This document shows, in pieces, positions 16,679 to 25,673 of a stretch of 64,000 bases of DNA. A program made the position numbers and the translations under genes. Positions within the stretch are counted from its first letter, which is position 1. Every line of letters begins with the position of its first letter. The notes beneath the pieces are model-generated. The model did no database searches, was not told the origin of the DNA, and saw only the letters and a program-made list of their open reading frames with translations. The stretch is from assembly GCA_038531945.1 (NCBI GenBank), contig JBCBBH010000002.1, positions 186,001-250,000 of the forward strand, written 5' to 3'. This stretch comes from CALBPI01 sp038531945. GTDB taxonomy: Bacteria > Pseudomonadota > Gammaproteobacteria > Steroidobacterales > Woeseiaceae.

Positions 16679-17463
16679 CAGGCGAAACCCGTGCGAGGTA
16701 GCAGGATAGGGTTGCTCGGAACCGCGTTCCCGGAGAACGGTGCCGGCTGCAACATCACTCGCCATCCTCCGTCCGATACATCTGAGGGTACGTAGATCAT
16801 CTCGGTGATCGTCGCTTGCAGACGCGTAGAGGCCGCGGTTTCGTGCCCGCAGCGAGGCAGTCGCCAGAACTGGCGGTGTACGGACAAGGCACCGCCATCA
16901 TCCAACCGATCCAGCGATGGTGTGTCGATCAGCAAGTGGTGGATGTCGGCATCAACGATCATGCGCATTGCCGTGTGAGAGAAATAAGGGTAGTCCGTGT
17001 TGTGGGTGTAATGTCGATATTGTTTGGAGTCGTCGTTCGGTAGCGTGCGGACGATTAGCGCCTCATATTCCGAGAGGACGGCCGGGCGCACAGCCGATTC
17101 AAGTGCGGCGTGTGTCAGTATTCGATCATTCTCGCGAGTGCACTCCGGACAGCGATCACAGGTGTCTACAGCGCGCACGTCCGGCAGCGTGACCAGTAAG
17201 GCATCGATCGGTTGTAGTGGCAATACGTCGTACACGTTGAGCGGCGCCGAAACGACATGGCCGACGCCCTCGGTATGCGTACCATGGCAATGTGGGTTCA
17301 TCGTGATGACGTCAGCGTTGCAGCTGCCGCCCTGCTCGGTGTCTCCGACAAAGTCTCCGCCTCGCATCGGCTCTGCGCTTGCGGCCTCGACGCCGAAGTA
17401 ATTGCTTTGCGCACCATGAAAGTCCAAACGTCTTGCGATGCTGCGCGGCAGGTTCGTTTTCAT
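16678..17463 (-). CDS. kynB: Kynurenine formamidase (cyclase family)
   Basis: A 261-residue metal-dependent hydrolase of the cyclase family. The metal-binding motif is NPHCHGTHTEGVGHV, followed by another conserved segment (SHTAMRMIVDADIHHLLIDTPSLD). It hydrolyses N-formylkynurenine to kynurenine. It is longer than the ~210-residue KynB of Pseudomonas, so the exact substrate rests partly on context. It is placed between nbaC and kynU with four-base overlaps on both sides. The start at 17463 fits the overlap; 17502 is an alternative. Confidence 0.86.
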   Translation of the reverse strand: MKTNLPRSIARRLDFHGAQSNYFGVEAASAEPMRGGDFVGDTEQGGSCNADVITMNPHCHGTHTEGVGHVVSAPLNVYDVLPLQPIDALLVTLPDVRAVDTCDRCPECTRENDRILTHAALESAVRPAVLSEYEALIVRTLPNDDSKQYRHYTHNTDYPYFSHTAMRMIVDADIHHLLIDTPSLDRLDDGGALSVHRQFWRLPRCGHETAASTRLQATITEMIYVPSDVSDGGWRVMLQPAPFSGNAVPSNPILLPRTGFA

Positions 17464-18005
17464 TGGCTGACCGGCGGCTTGACTGTGCCGCAATGCGCGC
17501 ACGTACGGTTCTCGCGACTATCGTAAAACCGGGAAAAAATCGGTGGCAATTGCTCGACGATGTCGTGAACGTGCACAAACTCCTCATGCAGTAACGCACC
17601 GCAGTTGTCGCAGTACCATTGAAAGCCGTCGAGCTCATCCGGTTGACGCTGACGCTCGACAACTAGCCCTACGCTGTCGGCCATGCGCTGTGGACTATGC
17701 GGCACACGCGGCGGTAGCAAAAGGATTTCTCCGGCCTTGATCGAAATGTCCTGTCGTTCGCCGTTCTGGATCGTTCGCAAGACCATCTCACCTTCAAGCT
17801 GGTAGAAAAATTCCTCGCCTTCGTCGATATGGTAGTCGTCGCGCTGATTCGGGCCGCCGACCACCATGATGATGAAGCCATTGTCTTCGAACACCTGTTG
17901 GTTGCCCACTGGGGGTCGCAACAGCTCGCGATGGCGATCGATCCAAGCCTGGAAATTGAACGCTTTCAGCGGGGGCAGTGGCCCAGGATTATATGTGTCT
18001 TGCAT
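17460..18005 (-). CDS. nbaC: 3-Hydroxyanthranilate 3,4-dioxygenase
   Basis: A 181-residue cupin dioxygenase that opens 3-hydroxyanthranilate to aminocarboxymuconate semialdehyde, which cyclises to quinolinate. The catalytic iron ligands are visible as H59, E65 and H103 (DDYHIDEGEEFFY; PPRVPHSP). A C-terminal rubredoxin-like site is C132-x2-C135 and C169-x2-C172 (YCDNC, CAHC), as in bacterial homologues. The start at 18005 (MQDTYNPG) is the family start. First gene of the operon, so the promoter lies in the 46 bases before apaH or inside its 3' end. No tryptophan dioxygenase gene is in the window. Confidence 0.95.
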   Translation of the reverse strand: MQDTYNPGPLPPLKAFNFQAWIDRHRELLRPPVGNQQVFEDNGFIIMVVGGPNQRDDYHIDEGEEFFYQLEGEMVLRTIQNGERQDISIKAGEILLLPPRVPHSPQRMADSVGLVVERQRQPDELDGFQWYCDNCGALLHEEFVHVHDIVEQLPPIFSRFYDSRENRTCAHCGTVKPPVSQ

Positions 18006-18051
18006 AAAGCCATTGTAGTAGACCAACTGGTGTTGTCGACTCCAGCTGGTG

Positions 18052-18894
18052 TCATTGTCGAAGCGCTTTCAAAGCATCACACTCAATCGAAACGGGAACG
18101 GCCTCATTCTCGTCGCAGTCCAGTCTAATGGCGGTCAGACAACGACCCCACACACAGCCGCTGTCGAGACCCACGACGCCGTTGCCGCGGAAGTATCCCA
18201 AAGCCGACCAATGACCGAAGACAACCTCCGTGTCCTTGCGTTTGTGAGGAACGGCGAACCACGGTTTGCTGTGCATCGGCCCACTAGCCGGTAACCCTTT
18301 GGTCTTGAGATCGAGACCACCGCGCAACGTGAGCATTCGCATGCGCGTGAACACGTTGGTGATGTAGCGCAACCGCGCGATGCCTTTGAGATCGTTGCGC
18401 CACAGCGCCGGCTTATTGCCGTAGATACCGCGCAATAAGGTTTCAGCTTTGTCGCCCCGCAGAGCGGACTCGACCTCTGCCGCAAGCCGTTGTGCTTTTT
18501 TCATACTCCAGCGGGGCAGGATCCCGGCATGGACCAGCGCTTTTTTGAGTGCGCGGTCGACATGCAACAGTGGACGTGATCGAAGCCATTCGATGAGCTC
18601 GTCACCGTCTGATGCACGCGCGATCCGCTGCAGGGGATGCGATTTTCTAGTCCGGGAAGAGCCGGGCGCTAGAGCCATCGCCAGAAGATGCAGGTCGTGG
18701 TTGCCGAGCACCGTCACAACCGAGTCACCCAGCCCATGTACCAACCTCAGTGTCGCAAGAGAATGGGGGCCACGGTTGACCAGATCGCCGGTCAACCACA
18801 GAGTGTCGCTGGAAGGGTCGAACCCTATGGTGTCGAGAAGTCGCTTGAACTCCTCGTAGCATCCCTGCAAGTCTCCGATTGCATAAATCGCCAT
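18052..18894 (-). CDS. apaH: Bis(5'-nucleosyl)-tetraphosphatase, symmetrical
   Basis: A 280-residue Ap4A hydrolase of the expected length. Metallophosphatase motifs are in order: GDLQGCYEE at the N-terminus, TGDLVNRGPHS, VLGNHDLHLLA, and VFGHWSALG near residue 225. It splits Ap4A to two ADP and also decaps Np4-capped RNA in enterobacteria. It follows apaG by 14 bases at the end of the surA-pdxA-rsmA-apaG-apaH cluster. Confidence 0.96.
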   Translation of the reverse strand: MAIYAIGDLQGCYEEFKRLLDTIGFDPSSDTLWLTGDLVNRGPHSLATLRLVHGLGDSVVTVLGNHDLHLLAMALAPGSSRTRKSHPLQRIARASDGDELIEWLRSRPLLHVDRALKKALVHAGILPRWSMKKAQRLAAEVESALRGDKAETLLRGIYGNKPALWRNDLKGIARLRYITNVFTRMRMLTLRGGLDLKTKGLPASGPMHSKPWFAVPHKRKDTEVVFGHWSALGYFRGNGVVGLDSGCVWGRCLTAIRLDCDENEAVPVSIECDALKALRQ

Positions 18895-18908
18895 CGCTGG
18901 CTGGCGGC

Positions 18909-19283
18909 CTACTGCAGGATGCCCGGGATCGCGAGAGTGAACGGTGCGATGGGCGCTTCAAACTGCCGATCGTCTTCGCCGCGCATCAGATAGCTGCCTT
19001 GCATCGTCCCTACGGGCGTGTCGATGATCGCGCCGGAGCTGTACTCGTACGCGGCACCCGGCTCAAGAACCGGTTGCTGACCCACTACGCCATCCCCGCG
19101 CACTTCCTGGACTTTGCCATTGCTGTCTGTGATCACCCAGTGTCGGCGCAACAATTGAGTTGGCTGATCGCCCCGGTTTCGGATGCGGATTCGATACGCA
19201 AAGACGTAGCGACCTGCGTCTGGTTCGCTGCGGTCTTCCCGATAGGTCGTCTCAACATCAATGTCGATCGGTGGCATGTCCAT
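18909..19283 (-). CDS. apaG: ApaG protein (Co2+/Mg2+ efflux-associated, DUF525)
   Basis: A 124-residue DUF525 protein, close to the 125 residues of E. coli ApaG. It shows YVFAYRIRIRNRGDQPTQLLRRHWVITD and the PVGTMQGSY motif with an Ig-like beta-sandwich pattern. The biochemical role of ApaG is still poorly defined. The start at 19283 gives the family length; 19277 is a second in-frame ATG. The long frame upstream belongs to rsmA sequence read in another phase. Confidence 0.92.
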   Translation of the reverse strand: MDMPPIDIDVETTYREDRSEPDAGRYVFAYRIRIRNRGDQPTQLLRRHWVITDSNGKVQEVRGDGVVGQQPVLEPGAAYEYSSGAIIDTPVGTMQGSYLMRGEDDRQFEAPIAPFTLAIPGILQ

Positions 19284-19305
19284 GCCATCATTCAAACAAA
19301 CCCAT

Positions 19306-20097
19306 TTAGCGGGCGCAATCGGTTTTGTTGTTATGGACCCACTGCGCCAGCGTGTCGAACTCGTGGACAGAGAGTGTTTCGGGTCGGCGTGTCGGATCGA
19401 TACCGCATGACTCGATGTCTTGAGCCGAGAGCCAATCACGCAGACTGTTACGCAGCGTTTTGCGCCGCATTGAGAAGGCTTGCTTAACCAATTCGTTGAA
19501 ACACGGCGACTGCCCAAGGCGTTCATTCGCTGGCTTGGGGACCAATCGCACAACTGCTGACTGCACTTTCGGTGGGGGATTGAACGCGTCCGGCGGTACA
19601 TCGAATAGCGCCTCTGCTGTCAAAGAACAGCCGATCATGACGGATAGCCTGCCATAGGCTTTTTCGCACGGGTTGGCCGCAATGCGGTCGACGACTTCTT
19701 TTTGCAACATAAAGTGCATGTCATGAATGACATTCTCGTGCTCGAGGAGATGGAACAACAGCGGTGTGGAAATGTTGTATGGCAGGTTGCCGACGACGCG
19801 TAGCTGCGGCCCAATCGCGCTGAAATCCTGACTCAGCGCATCGGCCTCAATGACCGTTACATGCGATTTGTCGGCGTAAGTCGACCGCAGCGCACCGACG
19901 AGATCCCGGTCGATCTCGATGACGCTGAGACGGCCTGCGATTTGGCTAAGGCCATCGGTAAGTGCGCGCTGGCCAGGGCCGATCTCGACAACGTGGTCAG
20001 TCGGGGTTGGCGCGATCGCGCGGACGATTGCCTCGATAATGCCGTGATCGATGAGAAAGTGTTGTCCGAACCGCTTTCTCGGTCGATGTGTGTTCAT
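19306..20097 (-). CDS. rsmA: 16S rRNA dimethyladenosine transferase
   Basis: A 263-residue KsgA/RsmA enzyme that dimethylates two adjacent adenines near the 3' end of 16S rRNA. Motifs: RKRFGQHFLID at the start, the SAM site VVEIGPGQRALT, and NLPYNISTPLLFHLL. The start at 20097 overlaps the pdxA stop by ATGA. A further 120 codons are open upstream but lie within pdxA. The last gene-internal stop is 22 bases before apaG. Confidence 0.96.
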   Translation of the reverse strand: MNTHRPRKRFGQHFLIDHGIIEAIVRAIAPTPTDHVVEIGPGQRALTDGLSQIAGRLSVIEIDRDLVGALRSTYADKSHVTVIEADALSQDFSAIGPQLRVVGNLPYNISTPLLFHLLEHENVIHDMHFMLQKEVVDRIAANPCEKAYGRLSVMIGCSLTAEALFDVPPDAFNPPPKVQSAVVRLVPKPANERLGQSPCFNELVKQAFSMRRKTLRNSLRDWLSAQDIESCGIDPTRRPETLSVHEFDTLAQWVHNNKTDCAR

Positions 20098-21059
20098 TGC
20101 GCCAGCCGCGCCGCGAGGTTGATCGCTGCTTGTAGGCTTCCACGGTCGGCTTGACCCGTGCCGGCCAGGTCCAACGCGCTGCCGTGATCCACGGAAGTGC
20201 GCACGATCGGCATACCCAATGTGATATTGACCAAAGAGCCGAAGCCGGCGTGCTTGACGACGGGTAAGCCCTGATCGTGATACATCGCCAACACCGCGTC
20301 CGCGTTTGCGCCTGCATGATTGAAAACGGTATCGGCCGGGTAAGGGCCATGAATGTCGAATCCCTCGTCCTGCAGCTGCTGGATGGCAGGCGCGATACAC
20401 GCGGCATCCTCGTGGCCCAGATGACCTTGCTCGCCCGCGTGGGGATTTAGCCCACAAACGGCGACTGAAGGCGCTGTGATGCCAAAGCGCGACCTGAGAT
20501 CACCCAACAGAGTTCTCGCGACTGACAGAACGCGCGAGGTCGTGATCGCATCGGGTACAGCGCGCAGCGGAAGATGGGTCGTCACCAGTGCAACACGCAA
20601 ATCGTCGTTTGCGATCATCATGACCGGCTGCTCTGCGCCACATCGTGTAGCGATGTACTCGGTATGGCCAAGGAAATCGAAGCCGGCGGTCGCAATCGAG
20701 GATTTTTGCAGCGGTGCGGTGACGATCGCATCAAAGATTCCGCTTACGCACCCATCAACGGCGCTATCGAGACCCGCTAGCAAGCCGCCGGCGTTTTCCG
20801 GGCGTGGATCACCCAGGCAGTCATGCACCGCCAGCGGCGTGTGGATCACAGGTAGCATACCCGGGGTGTGATGCGAGGGCAGGGCATCGGGAAATACGGT
20901 TGTAACCTCGGTTGCAAGTCCGACGTGTCGTGCCCTGGCTGCGAGTAGTGCCGCGTCGCCGATGGCGATCAGCGCCGCGGGCTGGGATTCCATCGCAACG
21001 GCGAGACAGAGTTCCGGCCCGACTCCAGCGGGTTCACCGGTTGTGAGTGCGAGTCTCAA
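20094..21059 (-). CDS. pdxA: 4-Hydroxythreonine-4-phosphate dehydrogenase
   Basis: A 321-residue NAD-dependent dehydrogenase of pyridoxal phosphate synthesis. It begins LALTTGEPAGVGPELC, has the metal-binding segment FLGHTEYIATRCG, the conserved CGLNPHAGEQGHLG, and AMYHDQGLPVVKH. It lies six bases after surA, in the classic surA-pdxA-rsmA order. Its product feeds PLP synthesis, used by many enzymes of this window (GcvPB, KynU, CBS, MccB, CysK). Confidence 0.96.
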   Translation of the reverse strand: MRLALTTGEPAGVGPELCLAVAMESQPAALIAIGDAALLAARARHVGLATEVTTVFPDALPSHHTPGMLPVIHTPLAVHDCLGDPRPENAGGLLAGLDSAVDGCVSGIFDAIVTAPLQKSSIATAGFDFLGHTEYIATRCGAEQPVMMIANDDLRVALVTTHLPLRAVPDAITTSRVLSVARTLLGDLRSRFGITAPSVAVCGLNPHAGEQGHLGHEDAACIAPAIQQLQDEGFDIHGPYPADTVFNHAGANADAVLAMYHDQGLPVVKHAGFGSLVNITLGMPIVRTSVDHGSALDLAGTGQADRGSLQAAINLAARLAQ

Positions 21060-21065
21060 TGAGTG

Positions 21066-22367
21066 CTAGATTCGTTTGTCGACGAACGCCTCGTCGCGCA
21101 AGCGTCGCAGCCAAAGCTCGGTTTCCTCGCCGACGCGAGCATTTCTGAGACTCAGTGCGCACTCGTTGCGTCGGACTTCTTCGGTGTTGTCGTACATCCG
21201 ACGCCCGAGTACTTCGATCACGTGATAGCCAAACCGAGTCTGCACAACGTCAGATAGTTCGTTGAGTTCGAGGTTGTCGACGACTTCGGAAAACTCGGGA
21301 ACAAACACCCCGGGTTCCGTCCAGCCCAAATCGCCCCCGAGGTTGCCGGAACCCGGATCGTCTGAATTGAGCTTCGCCAGATCGGAAAAATCTTCGCCTT
21401 CGATGATACGTGCGCGGATATCGATGAGCTTTTGCTTGGCGGCCGCGTCGTCGAGAATTTCGTTGGGGCGAATCAGAATATGTCTGACATTCGTTTGTTC
21501 GATTTCGCTACGTCCGACGGCGCCGCGTACTTCGTTGAGTTTAACCAGATGAAAACCGCTGCCGCTGCGGATCGGCTCAGAGACTTCTCCTGCGTCCATG
21601 CTGTAGACCGCATCGGCAAACAACGTCGGGATTTGATTGCCTTTGCGCCAACCAAGGCTGCCGCCTTCCAATGCGGTCTCACTGTCCGAGTTGGTGAGTG
21701 CCAGGGTCGCGAAATCTGCTCCATTCTGAAGCTGGTCGTAGAGACTCCTTGCTTTCTCTTGTGCCGCGCGAAACTCATTCGCGGTTGCCGCGCCGGAAAC
21801 GCTAATCAACATGTGCGAAAGGCTGTACTCCGCGTTCAGGCCCTTTTGCTCTTCTGTGCGCGAAAGGCACTGCTCGAGCTCACGCTCTGTCACGCTGATT
21901 CTGCGGATAACCGAAATTTGCCGAACCTGCTCAATCGTTAGCTGCTCTCGCATATCCTCGCGATACACCGGGTAGGACAGACCCTGGGCGGCCATAATTT
22001 CGGGAAGCTGCTCGAATTGAACGCCGTTTCTCTGCGCAACTTCCGCGAGCGCGTTGTTCAGCATCTCGTCAGAGATCTGTATGCCCATGCGTTCGGCACG
22101 TTGCAGTTGAAGTCGGGTCACGATGAGCCGCTCAAGGATTTGCGAGCGCAGTTCCGCCTCGGGGGGCATTGGCTGTCCGCTCTGCTGAATTCGATCCTTG
22201 ATTGTCATCACCTGAGCATCCAGCTCGCTTTGCAACACGACGCCCTCGTTCACTAAAGCCACGACACGGTCCAGTAGCTGGCTTTGCTCTTGCGCGGATG
22301 CAGACGGTGCGAACGTGGTAAGCGTCGTGGTCGCCATTAACAGGCAAAAATATCGTAGAAATGTCAT
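21066..22367 (-). CDS. surA: Periplasmic chaperone/peptidyl-prolyl isomerase SurA
   Basis: A 433-residue protein with a signal peptide (to about ASA, residue 25). An N-terminal chaperone region (LLDRVVALVNEGVVLQSELD) is followed by two parvulin domains at about 170-270 and 285-385 (LSHMLISVSG; VRHILIRPNE with ILGRRMYD-like ends), then a short C-terminal helix. It folds outer-membrane proteins, especially LptD, which is encoded two bases upstream. Length and order match E. coli SurA. Confidence 0.96.
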   Translation of the reverse strand: MTFLRYFCLLMATTTLTTFAPSASAQEQSQLLDRVVALVNEGVVLQSELDAQVMTIKDRIQQSGQPMPPEAELRSQILERLIVTRLQLQRAERMGIQISDEMLNNALAEVAQRNGVQFEQLPEIMAAQGLSYPVYREDMREQLTIEQVRQISVIRRISVTERELEQCLSRTEEQKGLNAEYSLSHMLISVSGAATANEFRAAQEKARSLYDQLQNGADFATLALTNSDSETALEGGSLGWRKGNQIPTLFADAVYSMDAGEVSEPIRSGSGFHLVKLNEVRGAVGRSEIEQTNVRHILIRPNEILDDAAAKQKLIDIRARIIEGEDFSDLAKLNSDDPGSGNLGGDLGWTEPGVFVPEFSEVVDNLELNELSDVVQTRFGYHVIEVLGRRMYDNTEEVRRNECALSLRNARVGEETELWLRRLRDEAFVDKRI

Positions 22368-22369
22368 GG

Positions 22370-24586
22370 TCAGTCTATCGTCGATTGATACCCAAGAATG
22401 CCTCGCTCAAGGAGCTCGTCTGCCGGATCTCCGACACTGGTGAGGCCCTTAAGTTCCAGTTGCAACGAGATCGCAGTGTCGGAGGTCCCATCGCGGCGGC
22501 TAATGAAGCGACGCGACACGAGTCTGAGGCCCCAGCAGCAGCTCTCATACTCAACGCCAATGAAGCGTTCCAGCGATACGTCTTCTCGCAGCGAGTAATT
22601 GTACCTGCCCACGATGTTCCAACGCGAGGCGAGCGGCCAACTGAAGGACAAATCGCCTTGTTCCAGGGAGTCGCGGCGGAATCGATAGGCCAGATTGACG
22701 ACCCTTTGTTTACCTGGCAGATACTGTAAACGGATCTCCGATTTCGTGGTTTCGCGCCGCTGTTCGTTCCACTGTTGCGCGAGCTCGATGTTCCAGTTGC
22801 CCCAGACGTTCACCAGGAGTTCTGCGATATAATCTGAGGCATTTCCGATCGGTACGTCGCTGTCAGGCAGGCGAATTTCCTGTGCTGACAGGCTGCGGCT
22901 CTGACCGACCGTTGCAGCGAGTATGGTGCGCCCGCTATTCGCGTCGAACAACCGCGTGCGGACGCCCACGGTGAGTTGGTCCGCATCCCCGATTCTGTCG
23001 ATGCCGATAAAGCGGTTCTCGCGATAGAGCTGCTCGAGGCTCGATATCGGCAAAATGGTGTCAAAAACCGGCAGGTCAGACTGATTGCGAAACGGTACGT
23101 GCACGAAATACAGGTGAGGTTCCAGCGTCTGACGCAGACCTGCCTTCGGTAGCTCGCGCTCCAGTCGGATGCCAGCGCTCAAGCTGGCGATTGGCAGGTC
23201 GCGAGTTGCCGTTCGTTTTTCGGTTTGTCCCTGTTCGGTCAAATCGTAACGGGTGTGCCACCACTGCAGGCGCGGTGTCGCATACAAACCGCCCGACGAC
23301 CAATCGAAACCGGCGTAAGGCGCCATATGCAGTCGCTTGCCGGTGACACCAACGTCACGGTCAAAGTCGGTCCACTCCGTTCTGAACCCGGTTTCAAAAC
23401 CCCACGGCAGGTCATCGTAGTCCGCATTGACCCGCACCCTTGGCAGCATTCGGTACGGTTCGAGCTCGTCCGTGATCGCCGTGTCGATCGTCTGATAACT
23501 TGTTGCGGAGATATCACCGGTGATGTGTTCACCGAAGTAACGGACCCCGACGCTTCGATTCAGGTGGGTCACACTGGTATTGGATAAACTGCCGCCCAAG
23601 TCTTCAAGATACTGATCATCGGACACGTCGGTGATGTCAGCGAATGCACGCCAGCGACCAGCAAAATCGGTCTGGTTTTGCCATCGAACTGAAGTCCTGT
23701 CGATTCGTTCCAGATCGTCGTTTGGAAGATAGGCCAATCCCAGCTCACCGCGACTGCGGCGCGTTAAGTATCGAAGCTGCGAGTCGAGTTGAATCCCCCG
23801 GCGGGTGAGCACGCGTGGTGTGAATGTCGCATCATATTGTGGTGCGATGTTCCAGTACCAAGGCACGCTAATGTCGAGTCCGTTGCGGGCGGACTGCCCG
23901 AAATTTGGTAGCAGAAATCCCGTCTTCCGTTGAGTTGAAATCGGGAAGCTGAGATACGGCGTGTAGAGAATTGGCACGTCGCGAAAGCGCAGCGTTAGTC
24001 CGCGTGCAGAACCAACCCCCGTATCCGTGTCGAGCAGGATCGACTCCGCGCGCACCATCCAGTCGTCTTGATCGGGTGGGCAGGTTGTATAGTCAACGCC
24101 GTTCAACTGCAGCGTACCCGCTCGGTCGATTGCCAGCAGACTTGCGGCGCCTCGTGACGCACCGTTACCCAGCTGAAACTCCGCCTCGGAGAATGAAACC
24201 TGGCCGTTGACGTAACTCAGGATGGCTTCCTGACTGACTATGTCTGCACCGGTGCCGCTGTAACTCACGTCGCCCGTAAGACTGAGAATTCCGGTGTCGC
24301 GCTGATAACTGCCTTCTTCGGCGGTCAGCAACAGGCTGTCACGCTGTACGCTAACGCCTTGGCTGAGCCGCGCGTTGCCCACTTTATCCAGCGCCCCTGC
24401 GCCTGACTCCAGCACGATCATGCCGTCGCTGCTGAGCGGTGATTGACTGGCGACGGGCGCGTCGAAGTTCGTGGGCGCGCATAACTCAAGCGTGTCGTCC
24501 GCGATGCTATGACAAGCGCACGTCACGCACAGCGCGGCAACCATCAGTTTGTGTCGAGTTGCGAAAATACTGACTTTCCCGCGCAC
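22370..24586 (-). CDS. lptD: LPS-assembly protein LptD
   Basis: An outer-membrane protein of about 738 residues. The N-terminal part (about 50-170) is an LptA-like jellyroll (GMIVLESGAGALDKVGNARLSQGVSV), and the rest a beta-barrel rich in alternating aromatic strands. The cysteines expected to form the inter-domain disulfides are visible: one near the N-terminus (LELCAPTN), one in TTCPPDQDD and a Cys-Cys pair (YESCCWGLRL). The GTG at 24586 gives a proper signal peptide (MRGKVSIFATRHKLMVAALC); ATG codons at 24622 and 24544 are alternatives, but 24622 would leave only seven bases to the divergent amgK. Confidence 0.94.
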   Translation of the reverse strand: MRGKVSIFATRHKLMVAALCVTCACHSIADDTLELCAPTNFDAPVASQSPLSSDGMIVLESGAGALDKVGNARLSQGVSVQRDSLLLTAEEGSYQRDTGILSLTGDVSYSGTGADIVSQEAILSYVNGQVSFSEAEFQLGNGASRGAASLLAIDRAGTLQLNGVDYTTCPPDQDDWMVRAESILLDTDTGVGSARGLTLRFRDVPILYTPYLSFPISTQRKTGFLLPNFGQSARNGLDISVPWYWNIAPQYDATFTPRVLTRRGIQLDSQLRYLTRRSRGELGLAYLPNDDLERIDRTSVRWQNQTDFAGRWRAFADITDVSDDQYLEDLGGSLSNTSVTHLNRSVGVRYFGEHITGDISATSYQTIDTAITDELEPYRMLPRVRVNADYDDLPWGFETGFRTEWTDFDRDVGVTGKRLHMAPYAGFDWSSGGLYATPRLQWWHTRYDLTEQGQTEKRTATRDLPIASLSAGIRLERELPKAGLRQTLEPHLYFVHVPFRNQSDLPVFDTILPISSLEQLYRENRFIGIDRIGDADQLTVGVRTRLFDANSGRTILAATVGQSRSLSAQEIRLPDSDVPIGNASDYIAELLVNVWGNWNIELAQQWNEQRRETTKSEIRLQYLPGKQRVVNLAYRFRRDSLEQGDLSFSWPLASRWNIVGRYNYSLREDVSLERFIGVEYESCCWGLRLVSRRFISRRDGTSDTAISLQLELKGLTSVGDPADELLERGILGYQSTID

Positions 24587-24629
24587 TAATTCAACCCGGA
24601 TTGTAAAGCAATGCGTTACCATTCGCGCG

Positions 24630-25673
24630 ATGCGCAGTCCGACTCAAAACGATGATCGATTTCTACGCGCCACTGCATGGCTCGATACGCTTGGACTGCA
24701 AAGTCGAGTGGAAGTTGCTTCTGCGGACGCGAGCTTCAGGCGGTATTTTCGCTGCCACCTTGAGGCGCAATGGACGTCGCCAGGTGGCGCGGACGTCGAC
24801 GCTGGGCAAACGATCATCCTTATGGATGCACCGCCGCCTCAGGAAGACGTTGCGGTGTTCGTTCAGGTGACCGAGGCGCTCGCAACAACGGGTGTGCCTG
24901 TGCCGCACGTGTTCGCCCACGATGTCGAAGCGGGCTTTGCGTTGCTAACTGATTTCGGCAGCGTTGATTTGCTGCAGACCCTCACGGAGTTTCCTCAATC
25001 GGTAGATATTTGGTACGCCGAGGCAGGTCGGCTGCTCCACCAGATGCAGAAGGATCCGATGGATGTCGCGGCGTCGTTGCCACCCTATTCGGAGGAGCGT
25101 CTGCGCGACGAGATGCAGCTGTTCGTCGATTGGTTTTGCGATAAGCACTTGTCGATCGAAATGACCGACCGCTTTGCGGCGGATTGGCAGTCGCTGACGG
25201 ACACCCTGGTGCGCAATGCGCTGCAACAACCACAAGTGTTAGTGCACCGTGACTTTCATTGTCGCAACCTCATGGTAGTCGAAGGTCGCTCGCTTGGAGT
25301 GATTGATCATCAGGACGCGATGCATGGGCCTTGGACCTATGATCTCGTGTCGTTGCTGAGGGATTGCTATGTCGAGTGGCCGATCGAGCGCGTGAGACGC
25401 TGGGCGTGTGACTGGATGAATACCTCGACACTCGGACGCGAGGTCAACGAAACGCAGCGCCTGCGTTGGTTTTTTCTCACCGGTGTGCAGCGGCAACTCA
25501 AAGCCGCCGGAATATTCGCCCGTCTGGCGCACCGCGACGGAAAGTCTGGCTATCTGCCGGACATCCCACGTACTTTGAATTACATCACAGCAATTGCCGA
25601 CGCGTATCCCGAGTTGGAATGGATCGCACGCTTCATCGACGAACGTTGTCTGCCCGGTCTGTCGGATGTCTGA
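24630..25673 (+). CDS. amgK: N-acetylmuramate/N-acetylglucosamine kinase
   Basis: A 347-residue aminoglycoside phosphotransferase-like kinase. The catalytic loop is LVHRDFHCRNLMV, and the metal-binding segment IDHQDAMHGPWTYDL. It phosphorylates MurNAc at the anomeric carbon in the MurU recycling route that bypasses de novo UDP-MurNAc synthesis. The start MRSPTQNDDRF at 24630 is used; the frame is open upstream into lptD. It overlaps murU by eight bases. The lptD/amgK-murU divergent arrangement is known from Pseudomonas putida. Confidence 0.93.
   Translation: MRSPTQNDDRFLRATAWLDTLGLQSRVEVASADASFRRYFRCHLEAQWTSPGGADVDAGQTIILMDAPPPQEDVAVFVQVTEALATTGVPVPHVFAHDVEAGFALLTDFGSVDLLQTLTEFPQSVDIWYAEAGRLLHQMQKDPMDVAASLPPYSEERLRDEMQLFVDWFCDKHLSIEMTDRFAADWQSLTDTLVRNALQQPQVLVHRDFHCRNLMVVEGRSLGVIDHQDAMHGPWTYDLVSLLRDCYVEWPIERVRRWACDWMNTSTLGREVNETQRLRWFFLTGVQRQLKAAGIFARLAHRDGKSGYLPDIPRTLNYITAIADAYPELEWIARFIDERCLPGLSDV

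Noticed and set aside
24549..24629. amgK starting at 24549
   Set aside because: The extra 27 residues lie inside the divergent lptD start region and have no similarity to kinases; MRSPTQNDD at 24630 is the better start.
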